Notes: generated by a model not told the origin, from the sequence alone. Shown: positions 36,604 through 60,559, counted from the first letter of the stretch. The stretch: 64,000 nucleotides of DNA from Xiphias gladius (GCF_016859285.1 NC_053417.1:14380206-14444205); one strand, 5' to 3'. Numbers and translations: made by a program.

Positions 36604-38639
36604 ATGTGGTGGGATGGTGTGAGGCCCCCTGATAGGTGACAAGCTATCGGCTGCCCACAGGGTCAAGTCGGGGGTCTCTCCTCTCACTCGTGCTGGTCAA
36701 ACCCCTGGAGACACACAGACACTGACTTTCACACCCCGAAGGTTATTTCTGCATTGAAACAGCATCTCATTGTTCGGAAAAGGAGGATTAAAGATAAAAG
36801 TCAATTAAATGCTTTCTCTTGTGTCTGGCAGCCTACTGGCTAATTTACTTACTGCTGCCAATCAGAGCCCTTTGCAGTTTTTGCCCCAGTGGGTCAAAGC
36901 AATTTGCCTTTGTTCACAAACAGGCCGTATCATTCATCCCCCATGCTGGGACCTGTCTGCGTTTTATAGCCCAATATGTCTTGTTGTCATCATACATAGC
37001 TCTGATTTGGGGGGTTGTGTGTGCATGCCGAGGAGGACGTGTTCTGTGTTGCTGTTAATATTTCATTTCCATCAACAGCAACATTTGGACAAGTGCACAT
37101 TCTGTCTTTACTCCTAGGTTTTTTTTCTGTAACAAGAGCATGTTGTGATTTGACACCCATCTTTCAAGTGAATGCTGTAAAATAATACTGTAAATACTCT
37201 GACTTCACAGGTGTAAAAAAAAAACTGGCATGCTGGTAAAGGAGGCAGCGTTGTCTTCAGTTTCAGAAACTTTTTTGTCCTTTACAATACAGTAGGCTAC
37301 ACAAAAATGTGAGTAGTTACTGAGTAACGAGTCAGGAACGAACGGCCTGATAGTTAATAGATCGTTGATGAGTAGCACCTGAAGAACTCTGCGTGCTTTT
37401 AAGTTTTAAACGTTTTAATTATGCTGTTTCTATGTTGCAACAAACTGGGCTAACACTTAACTTGGAACAAATACACTTTAATTCAGCAAACATGATTCCA
37501 AGGGAAGTCTCATTAAGCTGTCTTTTATAATAAACTAATACATCAATCCCACCTCAGTGTAGGGGCCAGAGTTACATGGCTTTCCACTTTTGTCTTGTGC
37601 CCAGGGTATAATGAAGACCTAAAACGCTGTGACAGGAATCATTTTCTATACTGTTCTAAAACGTCACGGTGTAAAGCCTCCCACAGTAATTCAAGTGTGT
37701 AGAGAAAAGAGGGCTGAAATATCCTGGGATTTCAGACTGTGCAACCTTTCTTCATGCACAAACGCATTACAAACACTTCATCGGTGATCACTTGTACAAG
37801 TGTGACAATGGGTGTATTAAAGAGGGAGTGGGTTCACTGAGGCTTCACACTACACTGCTGATTGGTGGTGAATAAAACTTCAATAGAGCGGGGCATACAG
37901 GAAGACAGGAGCAGTTAAGAAGAAAAGTTGCAGACTATGAACTCTTTCTAACCCTTCTAAACTAACCGCAGTGAATACATTATTGCCTGTGCAATCACTA
38001 CAGAGCTCCTCTGATGGGACAGAGAGAGACAGGTGGCTGTGAATAATCATCAGGCATAAAGTGACACCTTCCAATATGGCTGACACTCGCAGATGAGGAG
38101 TAGGTGGCTGGGGACACCGGTCAACACACGGCCTCCGGAAAAGAGACAAAAGCTGAGTCACTACCTTTCTCACAAGACCCTCAGACGGTTAGAAACAAGA
38201 AGTCGGAGACTTCCTTACTTGCCTACCACAAAGTCGTCAGCAGATGGTGTTGTAACCCAGCATTTCTAGCATGAATTTCACATGTGATATTCTAGACTTA
38301 CATATGAAGCAGCAATTTACACGTTTTTCGTGAGTGTGTCGGGGAAGATGTGTGATATTAGGCTACCAACCGATGTCATGTGGCATTACAAGTACAGGAC
38401 AGATGGTAAATGATGATCACGTCCAGATAGTGGTGGTAATAACTTGGGTTTCTGTGGGAAAAGGGAGGACAAGCTGAATCTGAATGAGTGGTATATGGGT
38501 GCACTTATGAATGATCTGAACAGATTGCTCTACTGTCACTCATATGTAGACTAATTCAAGGGATTTTAATATGTCGTGGGTCCTCAGTCCTCACACATGC
38601 TGAGTTGTGACATCTCTCGCTCTCTCTTATCATTTTCTA

Positions 38640-38930
38640 CGATACAGCCAACGCAACGTCCCGGCTTAGCTTTGCTGTGGCCAAATCTAAGAGGTCACAT
38701 GTCATTCCGAACCAATGGGCATAAATATAATTCAAGATTTTGGAACCTATCTGCAGCGATTTGCTCCCGTCCAGCCACAAGAGCAATAGGGAGGTCGGCC
38801 ACCAGCACCAGCCTGCACAGAGCTCTAACCTCAAAGCCATCAGAGCTCTGTGCAGGCCAGTCAAGATCTTCTACACCTAAATGGGAACATTTCTTTACGG
38901 CTTTGTGCATGAGGCCACTGACATGTTGAA
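38640..38930 (-). mobile_element. Tc1-like transposase C-terminal remnant
   Basis: On the minus strand one frame reads LGVEDLDWPAQS and then REQIAADRFQNLELYLCPLVRN. This matches the Tc1-like C-terminal pattern (DWPAQSPDLNPIEHLWD ... EW.QIP..RFQNLV.S.PRR). The PDLNPIEHLWD block is missing and is replaced by a local inverted duplication (38811-38857). It is a dead element. Confidence 0.65.
38811..38857. repeat. Perfect 16-bp inverted repeat inside the Tc1 remnant
   Basis: The arms GCCTGCACAGAGCTCT (38811-38826) and AGAGCTCTGTGCAGGC (38842-38857) enclose a 15-nt loop. It sits exactly where the transposase loses its conserved block. Confidence 0.85.
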
Positions 38931-39622
38931 AGTTAGAAGTAAACTATTGTCAAAAATATCATTGTATGCTGTAGCATTGTGATTCATCGTAACTGGAGCT
39001 TAAAATACAGCCCCAGATCAAAAGTACACACGTTTGTCTGGATTGTGTATATGATCAGTTACCAGGGAACACTTAAAGGGCCAGTTCACACAATCACAAA
39101 AAACCCATATATTTTTTTTCATATATATCTCATGGTATCAAGCCATGCAGATAGTTTTGGTTTCATTTGTCCAGGTTTTGACAATTGTGTACAGTGTCTG
39201 CTACCAACTGAAATAATGGGTCAAAGGAGTTTCATTTGTAGTATTAGCTCCATTGAAAAATTAGATTTAAAAAATTGAACAGCATGGCATGTGTCTTTCC
39301 AGAAACTGTGTGTCCATTACTCTGAAAATATAGGGACGTAATCGACTGTTCTTTGGTAGAAAGTAATTCCAGGGAAAATCGTTCACGGTGAAGTCTTGGG
39401 GCGGCAGAAATCTCACACACAGATACGGTATCTTAAAACCTGATCAGGCAACGTCAAGAACTAGTTGCGCTCACCAGAGGTAAGTGAGAAAAAATGTTTT
39501 TAGTTCGTTTTTAGCTTAAAGTTTTAAAACGAGATGAAAGGCATCACTCTACGATATTTCTGGTTTACATGATGGATTATTCTACAGCATCAGCACAACC
39601 TGAAGGCACAGACGTCCCACTT

Positions 39623-39636
39623 CTGCCCTCTGTTGG
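39623..39636 (-). promoter_or_regulatory. CTCF-like motif
   Basis: On the minus strand the sequence reads CCAACAGAGGGCAG, a CTCF core with one deviation. It lies between rnd1 and cacnb3. Weak evidence. Confidence 0.25.
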
Positions 39637-41228
39637 TTGTATTTTGAACCACCAAGCAAAAATAAAAACACCAGACAGAGATGTTACTTAAATGTTGTTG
39701 TTTTTTAATTCACCCCCTCTTTCAAATGTGCTATTGACAAAAGATGCACCCTGTACACACCATCACCAGACACTGTTGGATATCGTTTATCTTGCCGACT
39801 TGTCAGAATCCAAGGGAAATGTTGACATCATCATTAGACTAGACAGCTTGTTCAGTATTGGAGGTGGGTACAGCATAACATTTAGTGCATTTATTGCATC
39901 ATAAAGCAGACATATAAATGATAGTAGTGCAATTATACCCCATCATAACTGAGGAGATATCTTGATAGTCTCAGCTAGTGTCTCGTCAATGCTAGACTTT
40001 GTATTGCATACAGAATTTAGGAAAGTGAAACGAAATAGGAAATGATAATTGTAAAAAATTGTGCTTTGGACGTCCAAAGAATAATTCACCTTTTGTAGAA
40101 ATTTCCTGCAATAAAAATTAAGCAAACAGGAGGAGCTGAGATTTTTTTTCTTTTTTAATCAAAAGAAGGTACTGTGCTCTCTATGTCTCATCAAATAGGA
40201 ATTATGTATCTCAAACCTGGTCCTTCAGAAATGAATGTGGGTGTCAGTGGAAGCAATCTTCACGGTGGTCCTAAATAACTGCAGTGCATCATTCTACAAA
40301 GAGAGGAAAATACATAGAAACACATGCGTTCTGAGGCATTGAATATAGATTTGTGTACTGTGACTAAAACCCTTCTACTTCCTCTCAGCGTTTTTTCTTT
40401 CTGTGTCATTTGATAACAATAATCAATAATAATATCTGCATATTGCATATACAGTATGTACAGTTAAGCCTTGATAATACATACATGTGATTGGTTATGT
40501 AGGTAATGTTGATTTACTCTGACGAGTGAGCGGCTCATGTGAAGATGGTCCTAAGAAGCCCTTCTGATGAAACAGGAATACAATATGTCACACACATACA
40601 TTAGATTATTTACATATGTGTTATCTTAGCTGAGTTCTATAGTTTTACATGATAGAAGCAGATGCATTAATGGAAGAACTTCTGTGCTTGTTGAAATGCG
40701 TTCATCTTTGTGAGTACTGTAAGACATGAAATGGAGGCAAGTAATACTTAAATAAACATTAAAGCGACTATTGATGGCTATGTAAAGTTTAGGATGAAGC
40801 TTTTGGTAATTGCAGCAAAGACATTTAACGAGTCTTATGACTGGAAATTGTACATATTGTTAATTTATGCGGATGCATATTAAATGTATATCCTGCAGTT
40901 TGTTTTCAATGGGCTGAGAATAAGCAGTGGCTACCAGACCTCTAATAACATATACACCACCAGAGGTCGCCCTCCATGTACTTATAGGCCTGCAGTACTC
41001 GTGCTGATTTTAGATGTTTAAGCCAAAAGACGATAAAATAATTCACTAGGTTTATTAGGAAGTAACCCTTCGCAATCTGCTGATGTGCTCAGAGACCCGG
41101 ATGTCCAGGAGACGAAGCCTTCTCAGTGCTGTAGCACAGTGGTGTAGTGGAGAGTGGGTGTAAATGTACACAGCAGCAGCTACCTCTTTTGCACTGAGCA
41201 GCTTACTTCTGAGGCTCTCGGCCTAGAA

Positions 41229-41262
41229 ACGCCCCGTTTCTCTCCAAAAAGAAACGGGGCGT
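41229..41262. repeat. Perfect 12-bp GC-rich inverted repeat within a larger foldback
   Basis: The arms ACGCCCCGTTTC (41229-41240) and GAAACGGGGCGT (41251-41262) enclose a 10-nt loop. Further out, CAGTGGTGTAGTGG near 41139 is nearly complementary to CCACTGCACCACTG near 41290 (one mismatch). The whole 41139-41305 stretch may be a degraded foldback or tRNA-like element. Confidence 0.75.
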
Positions 41263-43033
41263 CTACAGTCCAACCACTTCTTGAGTTACCACTGCACCAC
41301 TGAGTAGCAGTGAAGTGTGAAATGTAAATTATACCACTGATAAGGTAACAACAACAAAAATGTTGTTGACTGTCTGCTTTGTGGTGATGTGCTAATTTTT
41401 TGTCTGGTGTTACCATCGCCAAGAATCACATTCAGCACGCTTGCTGAGGTAAGATGTAACTGTGTTTTTCATCTACACATCTATTCTCTCTAGAACTCCT
41501 ACAGCAAAGCTGCTCAATAAGGTGTTTTATATGTTTTCCAGTCCACTTGGAAAACTGAAGATCAAATCATGTACAACAGAAGATAAGTTACAACTTATAT
41601 GTGGTTACTCCAAAAAAAGGGACAGAGTCATTGTTCCAGTCTCAAGCTTTCAGTTTTACTTTAAAACCCCCATCAGGAGCAGTTTGGTGTGAGGAAACAA
41701 CAAAAATACCAGGTGTGCCAAAACCGGAAATCTGAGACTGGAGCTATGTATCTGTCCTCTTTTGGAGTAACTTACATATGTGTTAAATATCAGTTAAAGT
41801 TCTGATATCTCGCTATGCTACAAATTGTGGATCAAAATGTGCCAAAAGGAAGAAATTTAAGTAATTTCTTTTGGATAAAAAAAAAAAAAAAAAAAATCAT
41901 ACTATAGTGCAGTAACTGACACAAAGTATGATCAGTTGAAATGATTACAATCACATTTGAAGCCAAATGTGACTTGGTGATTTGTTCTGTGTTATTTTCT
42001 TTATATTGAGTTTTATTTACATTTTACTTAGGTTATATGATTTGCCACAAACCATCTGCAGACAAACCACAGTTATTGTAAATACTCTTTCCTAAACTAA
42101 CGGGCCAGCATTCATACATTCAAAGCTGTGACAAAAGATGCATATAGACTGTTGATGTGCAACTCTGTGCTTGTCATGCATGGGTTTTGCATCACTGTTG
42201 CCTACAGAGATGTGATCAGCTATATTGAGAGCCAAGATATGAATTATATATAGTAGTTTAGATAGTTACTGTAATAAAAATAAATAAATAAAGACTATAA
42301 TTTGAAAAGGCTACTGGAAAAACAATTAGAGAAAATAGATGATAAAGGAAGAGGAAAGCTTTCATTTTCCTTGGGTGTCCCATTACAGGTGACACCAAGT
42401 TGACTCTGATAGAAACAACTGTGCCTTTGAGGAAATGTTTGGTTAAACTGGAATGACAGTTCACAGGGAACCGTAGAGATGGAAGACGTAGGGAATTGCT
42501 TTTCTGTTACTCTCTGCACTCTTTGGCCAGAGAGGGAAGCCAGGTTTATCGAAACCCTCGGAACCCTAAATTGGCAAACTACTCATGTTTGCGTTTTACG
42601 TTACACGGACAGCTTTGCTATGCTACAGTACTGTATGTGAACATACTCTGACTTCACAGGTGTACAGTTTGTCTACATTGCGAGCTGAATCAGCCTATCT
42701 GTGTCTGAGGGATGGCCACTTCTGGGTGTCTGAACACACATGGGCTAGCTCAGCTTTGCCAGGTGGGGGATGTGACTTCCAGTGTGAAAGCAGGGACTTG
42801 GGAATAAGGTCAAGGTCAGGGGGGGAGGGAAGAGAGAAGGTGGTGTGCAGTGACTGCACTGCTGTACTGGTTTTTGTTACCAGTGTGCACGCAGCTGTAG
42901 AAAGCGGCCCTGAGTTGTCGTGTGGCGGTGGGAGCAGGGAGCTCTTGCCGAGGGGGCAGCAGTGAGGTGGAGGCTTCTCAATCTGTTGTGGCACTGATCA
43001 AATCTTCCTCCTCCTCTTGCTCCTCTCCCTGTT

Positions 43034-43039
43034 TTTATT
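43034..43039 (-). terminator. Candidate polyadenylation signal for cacnb3
   Basis: The minus strand reads AATAAA about 70 bp past the proposed cacnb3 stop codon. That would give a very short 3' UTR, so a downstream signal may be used instead. Confidence 0.25.
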
Positions 43040-43108
43040 TCTCCTCTTCCCCCAGATCACTAGCCTTCTGCTCTTCCCCCCTCCAGGAACTCTGCTCTTG
43101 TTCTCTTC

Positions 43109-53540
<10,432 letters not shown>

Positions 53541-53846
53541 GATTCTCCTGCCAGCGCTCTCTTCCTCCCCCCATTGCACAGAAAAGGCGGAACCCTCCTC
53601 CCTTCTGCCCATGGTTACAGGGGGGAGAGAGAGAGGGAGGCGCGCTCAGCCTAAGTGCTTCACAGCTGACGTTGCTGCGCTGCTTCAACAGCCATTTCCT
53701 ATACAAAATTGATGCCCTGACTGCAGCATTGGTGTGTACACACCCGCATACTGGTACAGCACAGTGGGTTTCTTCAGCTTTGTGTCTGCCCTCATGTAAA
53801 AAAAGGAGCTTTCCTCGGGTTTCAGGCATCATCTCTATGTCCCTCT

Positions 53847-53876
53847 CCCCTCCTCTCCTCTCCTCTCCTCTCCTCA
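53847..53876. repeat. (CTCCT)n tract upstream of cacnb3
   Basis: About six units of a CTCCT pentamer, about 310 bp upstream of the cacnb3 start codon. On the minus (gene) strand it is a purine GGAGA tract, possible as a promoter element or H-DNA former. Confidence 0.8.
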
Positions 53877-54734
53877 GTCCCCCCAACCCCCCTTGCGCCA
53901 CAAATCTCATGTATCCCTCTCCAGCATCACAACATTTGCAAGTTCGAGAGATCCTGAAAAATTGACATCAAATCAACCAGTTCCACAGGCAGGTCTTACT
54001 GCTGTTTACTGTCACACTGCAGAGTGTCGTTTTTCAACGGGCACAGATAGAACTTCTATAAATAAGACAGAACAAAAACTGAGCAGTTATGTAAGCAATG
54101 CTAAGTGTTAATAACTATAAACAAGCGAGGAAAAGCTGACAGATAACTGAGTCCATAATTGTAATTCCTCTGTAATTTGGGTTTTTGGATACAAGTTCTC
54201 TTTGCTGAACAGGTGACCTCTTCAATAGTAATAATGGCAGAAACTAACACAGAGGGTGTACAGTTAGCAGAAAATAAGGCGAGAGACAGATTGGAGGACA
54301 TGGATAGAACGACGAAGACGAATAGAGGAGGGCAGGGCTGTGCCCGCCTGCCTGTCTGCCTGCCCTGCACCATCCTTCTGACGGGAAGGTGATGCATGGG
54401 CCTATAGAACAGAATTGCAGTGGTGAGTCAGCAAGCAGCCATCTAGAGTCCATCAGATGTCTTAATAAGCCAAGAGAGAGGCCTCTATTGTTGAAGACAG
54501 CCTTGTTGTTCCCGGCAAGACAGGGCTGCATGCCTGCTCTCCGGGTCGCCCCAGGCACTGAGGACCCTACATTGGCATCCATTATACTGGCAGCATGCGC
54601 TCCCTCACCCTCATTCAACTTTGGCTGCGTAAGAATTAAGTGCACTCCACCAGGGCTTTTAGCAAAAATGTCTCAGGGCTATATTTCTGCGTGGCTTTTT
54701 AACATTAAAGGGAAGAGGGCAGGCAAGCCTAAAA

Positions 54735-54789
54735 ACACACACGCACGCACGCACACACGCACAAACAAACACACACACACACACACACA
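54735..54789. repeat. CA/CG-containing dinucleotide tract
   Basis: A mixed (CA)n/(CACG)n run ending in a pure CA tract. Confidence 0.85.
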
Positions 54790-54879
54790 AATTATTGTAG
54801 TTAGAGCAAGTCACTCCCTCAGATGCCTCTGGAACAGAGAAGATAGGGTGACTATTTTCATCATTAGCGTTGCGCATGT

Positions 54880-54922
54880 CTGCATGCCTCTCCCACTTTC
54901 AAACAGTGGGAGAGGCATGCAG
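54880..54922. repeat. Perfect 18-bp hairpin
   Basis: The arm CTGCATGCCTCTCCCACT (54880-54897), loop TTCAAAC (54898-54904) and arm AGTGGGAGAGGCATGCAG (54905-54922) pair perfectly. Beyond a 2-nt mismatch, CAT/ATG extends the pairing by three bases. It is shorter than a typical microRNA precursor. Function unknown. Confidence 0.85.
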
Positions 54923-57635
54923 AGATGGGGGAAATGAAAAACAGAAGAAATAAAAAGAAGGCTAGAAACAGAAAGAGGGGGGCAAAGACAAAACATGCCT
55001 GTACAGCAAATTTGATTGATGGGGCGAGAGAGAGGGAACTTAAACTCTCAGGGAAAAAAAATGAAAAGTGATTTTTATAAATATCTTGTCATTTGTCTGC
55101 TTTGTCAGTGTTAACCCTGCAACGTCTTTTTAGGTTGAATTGAAGTGAGAGACAGAATGAAAAAGACAAGGGGGGAAAGGTTACAGACTGAGAAGAAAAC
55201 AGAGACGAGAAAGAGGGGTGGAGGAAGAGTACATTAGAACAATAGGAAGAGAGATTAACAGCAGAAGCTTTTACTTTTTGTTATTTTCTTGCTGTTCAGT
55301 TGGTCTAATAATAGCTCTCCTCTCCTCTCCTCCCCTCTCTTCTCGTCTCCTCTCTTCTCCTCGCCTGTCCTTGCCTCTCCTCTCCTTACACCCTTCCCAT
55401 CTCATTCTGGGGTTGACAGTGGAGGAGAGGATAGTGGAGGATTGTCAAAGTTCACTGAGTTTTGATGAATTCCCTCCAGAAAGAGCAAAGCAGATCTGAG
55501 ACTGGCTCAGCTATATTCACTGATGCCAGATAGCCCATCTGAATGTGAACTAAGTGCCTATATGGAGAAGAAGAACGGACAGCCACTGTGGCTTGTCTCT
55601 GTTCAGTCTACAGCATGTATACTGCCTCTGCAGTGATGGTGGATTCATTTTTTTCCTTCCCTCCGAAACAATACTATCACATTCGGTGCTTAGCCCCCCT
55701 GGTAATTTAATGCAGGTGTTCTTCATAACGTTTCTCTTTTTAGCACTTTTCACACAGACCTTCACAATCAAAGAGAAACACACAGACAAAAGCTCGTGCA
55801 AGGTGGGTGTGGACAGTGGTTAAAGTGGAAACATCACTCACATAGTAATTTCAAACTTGATGTTATTTCTCAACCATACTATATTTGGATAAGTGACATA
55901 TGGTAATTCTCATCAAGGCACAGCTATGTTTTATAACTAGTGCTGATACAGTACCTGAGTTTTGGAGTGGAGTGTTTTTCGACAAAACCTGTGTTTTAAA
56001 AAGGAGCCAAAGGTCTCAAATGTTTAATGGTATATAAACACAAGCAGACAATTTTTTTCTTAAATAAAATACCACCTAAAATTAGAATTTAACCAGTAAA
56101 TATCTGTTTAAACAATTAAATAAATAAACAACAGCATGAATCTGACCGGGCATTCAATGCCAACTTTCAGTACTTGACAGTTTTTGATGCTTGCTGCTAC
56201 AAAAACATTTTTCTGGGTATAAAGAAAAACGTATTAAGGTTTGATTAAAAAAATTTTATCCATTGAAGTTTTTTTTTTTTTTTTGCTGAGCACCATAGAT
56301 TTGCCCAGTGCAACCACACTCTGCTGTAATGCAAGCGACTGGGAAGCTCTGCACCAACTGGGAACTAAGAAGCCCTCCCAACAAATCCAGAGATTTAAGC
56401 AAATAACATTCTCAGTCACCTGCCCGTGTCTCCAACCGTTTGACTTGTGAAGTGTATCGGGGGAGATGAGACAGCATTACAGCCAGAAAGAGGGTCTCCT
56501 GACAGTGAAACCAGAGTAGGGCAGAGTGGATCAATAGGAGAGCCACCCAGATTGATACTCCATCCTGTCCCGAGCAGCTCCACCCTCCTCCTGCTCTAAT
56601 GTTACCTCAGGATACTTTCTCCTTCTTCTGCCTGTAATGAGCCCTTGGCAGATCCTGCAGCCTATAAATTAACACTTCCAAGTAATTTCAACACACACTA
56701 CACAACTGCTTTCTCACCAAAGACACCAAGTCCTCACAGAAGCAGAGATTTAAGAGTAAAGGACATCTTGTGTGTGCCATCTACATAGAGGACTGCTACT
56801 GATGCAATGAGGACAATGTAATGACGTGAATCATCACAGAAGGGTCTGGAGTTTAGCTGGAACATAGTGGAGGAAGAGGAGTAGGGCGCAGTTAGCCCAG
56901 TCAGGAAGCTCTATCTTTCATCCACGCTGTTGACTTGGCCTTGCCGGCTATGCTCTGCATTCTTAGGCTTTCATCCCCCCAGGGATCCCTCAACCTGACT
57001 TCACCAAACTGCTTCAAAGTGCGGAGAGGCTGGAGCTAACCCACATAAAGCTGTGTACCTACAGTGCAGCGCAGGATGGCACAGTGCTGCTGCATCCTTC
57101 ATTAAATCAGATGTGTTTGTTAGAAGCTGACCTGATTTAGGCTCTAGGTTTGAGTTAAGCCTAATTGGTGCGTCTTGACTGGTGGGCTGAGCAAACTGAG
57201 GAAATGTCAGACTTATCAATATGTAATGGTGCCCTACATATTCACACATTCCAGCTTTACATCTTAGAGCGGTAGGTTTGGTTTTTTTCCGAGCTTCAGT
57301 CTTAAACATTTTCAGTCACTACAGGGAGTTAGTTTATCAAAATACTACAGATTGCAGATGTTACAGCCAGGAAGGCCAGATGAATAAATTGGAGATGTTT
57401 AGAGAATTGAGAGTTTTCCTCGATATGACCAGTAAAAACGTACTGATGTCATATGAAAAAATGAGAGAGCGTATTTTGTTACATTCTGACTTTGTTCTTG
57501 TCTTTAATGAGTAAAAAAATAATAAAATAAAAGGTATGGTTTCTAAACAGGAACTCAAAGAGAAGCTGGAACTTGAATCTTCTCCACATTGCTGGTTCAT
57601 CAAATTTAATCAAGGCATTGCACACTGATGCGCCA

Positions 57636-57665
57636 ACACACACACACACACACACACATGCACAA

Positions 57666-57705
<40 letters not shown>

Positions 57706-57707
57706 AC
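57636..57707. repeat. (CA)n microsatellite
   Basis: Two CA blocks separated by a short TGCACAAATA interruption. Confidence 0.95.
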
Positions 57708-60559
57708 AAAGCACTTCGCTCCTCACGGGACAGGCTTTTAGTGCTCTGTCTCATGCAGTATTTAATTGACCCCACACAGGAAGCCTAGCGGTCCCAAATG
57801 CACTCCTTCCCCCCACTAACAGAGAAAGCATGAACGCCTGCGAGTATGCCCACAGCTTCCCACCACTGCTCCTCTGTCACACAACTGCACTAAATGCCAT
57901 TAACTGCTTTGGTGCAACTCAGACTTTCCACAGAAATGTCAGAGATGAGGGTGAGGAGTTTGGACATACATCAAATTTGCTCTAAATGCTAAAAATGTAG
58001 ATGAAAATTCTGCCTTTGACAGACCCATGCATCAACACAATTTCTCAAACTTTCAGTCAAAATTACGAAGAGCGGAGCTGAAAGATCTTCCTGTTTCTAT
58101 AAAGTAAAACTACATCTGATCGGGTATTATTCTATCATTCTAAAGCATTTACAGATCTACAATAAGGTTTCTAGTGGCTGTCAACGCAATTTGCAGAAAT
58201 GAGATCAGATGCTGAAGAGACAGCAGCATACTTACTCAGTTGGAGGTAGGAGAACACACTCCCCGTCTCTCTTGCTCGCTCTCTCTGCTAGTCAGTCATG
58301 GTGTGCTCTCTCTCTTGGGTAACACTGAAGTGTACTGTAGCGTGCTTGTAAGCAGTCTATGCCTCTCTCTTTCTCTACACCCCCCTCCTCTCTTATTCTC
58401 CACCACTCTCAGTACATAACCCTTTTCTACGTCAGCGAGGCTCTCTCTGCTCTGCATATCATCCTTCCCACCCTCTCTTCTCCTCTCTTTCTTCATCTAT
58501 ACCTCGCCCGTCCGATGGGACTGTATTGCAAGCGCATGTTAAGTTCATTCAGGACTCTATCCCGATACAACATCACTGTAGGAAACAAGATGACCATGTG
58601 ATGTTGTGCTGAATGATACGCTCAGGCTCATAAAATTTAACATCAATCCACACTGTCGGATTCAAAGAGTCACACAGGCAAAAAATGCACTAGTAAAAAT
58701 TAATTATAAAGCATCATGTTTTCATTTCACCTCTTGGGATTCTTACACACAAGTAAGTGAACAGGGGGGGCCACATATAACCATGTTGTGTCACTCACAA
58801 TTACAAAGACAAAATTTCAAAGGGGAAAATCTGCCATTTTTATAGTCCTATCAAATAGTTTTTTCAGCCACTGTGGATTTCAACATGTCAGAAGCCAAAA
58901 GTTTAGAGACAGGAGAAAGTCTTATGGTGGTGAGGGGATATGGGAGCCATGTTAGTTGTCTCTGTTCGACATGTTGAGGCGTCCCCAGTGTAGCCCTCTG
59001 TTCACCAAGTGTGTTCTGTAGATGTCATGGCTGGCTGTACTCTGACAGCTGCTCAGCTGCTGGGTGTGTGTGTGTGTGTTTGTGTTACGGATGTGTAAAG
59101 ATGTGGACGTGGGAGATTTTTGGAGATTTTGTCTTAATTTGTGCACAGAATGCCTTGCATAACACACGGTGTGTAGTAAACAACATGCATCTAAAGATGG
59201 ACCAGTCTGACACCATAAAACCATGACTGTAGATGATGCGAAAATCTCCAGCAAAGTTGAGATTCATAATTCATAGGATAGCTTGCAGGAAACAGTGAAG
59301 CGGAGTAGAAAAAGAAATGTGAAGGAGAGAGAGGGAGACAGAGGAGGCATCTATTCAAATTCTGCATGAGCAGAAGATGTGAATAAAACATGAATGAATG
59401 AAGGTTTGAAAGTTAAACTCCACGGTGCTTTGCAATGAAAAGGAGAAAAGCAGAAAAAGGAGAGAGAGCAGCTTTAGGAGCTGCACCCAAGCATTGAGTG
59501 CGGCTCTCTGTCCGTCTGTCCCATATGAAGCGCCTCTCTGGTCAGAGCTGCTGCTGGTGCATTATGGATGAGGGGCTATTTTAAGGCACTTGGGATGCTG
59601 ATTTTTGATTTTTCAGTGGAAGGAGATGACACCTGGCTGCTGCCAAATCCTTTCATGAGGTTTGTCCCGTACTCGATGGGTTCAGACACTCAGGTAGAGC
59701 ATGTGCTCCCATCACAGACCCGATCCCTGTTTTGAAGAATGCACACCCAGAGCAGGGAGGAGGTAAACAGGCAGGTGGGATGCCAGTGCAGTGAGTGAGA
59801 GTGTCACCAAGCAGCGCTTCATATAGACAATGCAGTTTATGTAGTGATAAAGCACATATATATTAAATAATATCTGATTCACTGTGCAGTTTATTTAACC
59901 GCTGCACAGACAGTTTGTTCAAGCTGCCAATGTAAATATTAGAAGCAATAAAATTCCATGAAAATATGAGACCTTACTCTGCAGTCACAACATATCGTGT
60001 GTCTGCTTGATAATATTACACATTATTAAATAAAGCAGCAATGACTGTATAAGAAGAGAGGAGCATGATATTTCAACTTGGGATAGTGTTAATGTATGAC
60101 ACAATTGCTCATGGGCATGCATACATGCATATGCAGCAAGTTTCAAATGGGTTTTCTGTTTCCGTTAACACTTTACTCAGCGATGAAACTTTGAAAGGGT
60201 AATTTATAAACCATAAACAACACTTAAGTGCTCTCCATGCAACCAAAATGGAAATATTTGAATATGTATGAAAATAAAAATCATATTTTAAGTGCACCAA
60301 CCTCCAATTATGTTCCCAGTTTTATGGTACTGTCCGGAATTCGATTAAATAAGCTATCTGACATATTGACAAGACAAGGTTTTGGTTCCTTATTTTACAC
60401 ATGAAAGACCTCTGTTCTGTGACTCTGCTCCTTTGCTAAACAGAGGAAAAGCAAAGACAAAATCAAGAGTTAAAATCTGATTTTGAAGCAAGCGTCTCAT
60501 ACAGGTACAAATCACACAGGTCATTTGCAGCTTATGTTCCAAGAGGAGATGTTTCATTT

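Larger units (their letters stand above)
35860..43033. other. Intergenic interval between rnd1 and cacnb3
   Basis: About 7.2 kb without a recognisable gene. It contains two perfect palindromes (36569-36603 and 41229-41262), a decayed minus-strand Tc1 copy (about 38640-38930), a CTCF-like motif (39623), a poly-A run (41877-41897) and AT-rich filler. Human DDX23 lies between RND1 and CACNB3, but I find no helicase exon here. Confidence 0.6.
53541..60559. other. Gene-free interval upstream of cacnb3
   Basis: It starts with the 5' flank of cacnb3, including a (CTCCT)n tract (53847-53876). It also holds a CA/CG-rich tract (54735-54789), a perfect 18-bp hairpin (54880-54922), a pyrimidine tract (55314-55385), a CA microsatellite (57636-57707) and a short TG run (59064-59081). 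No coding exon or RNA gene is recognised on either strand. Confidence 0.55.

Noticed and set aside
54389..54937. 182-codon plus-strand frame
   Set aside because: It runs through the CA/CG repeat and the 18-bp hairpin. No domain, composition driven by the repeat.
60165..60235. TTAACACTTTACT sequence resembling the end of the element at 45273
   Set aside because: Only about 12 bases agree and no second end is found, too little to call a related copy.
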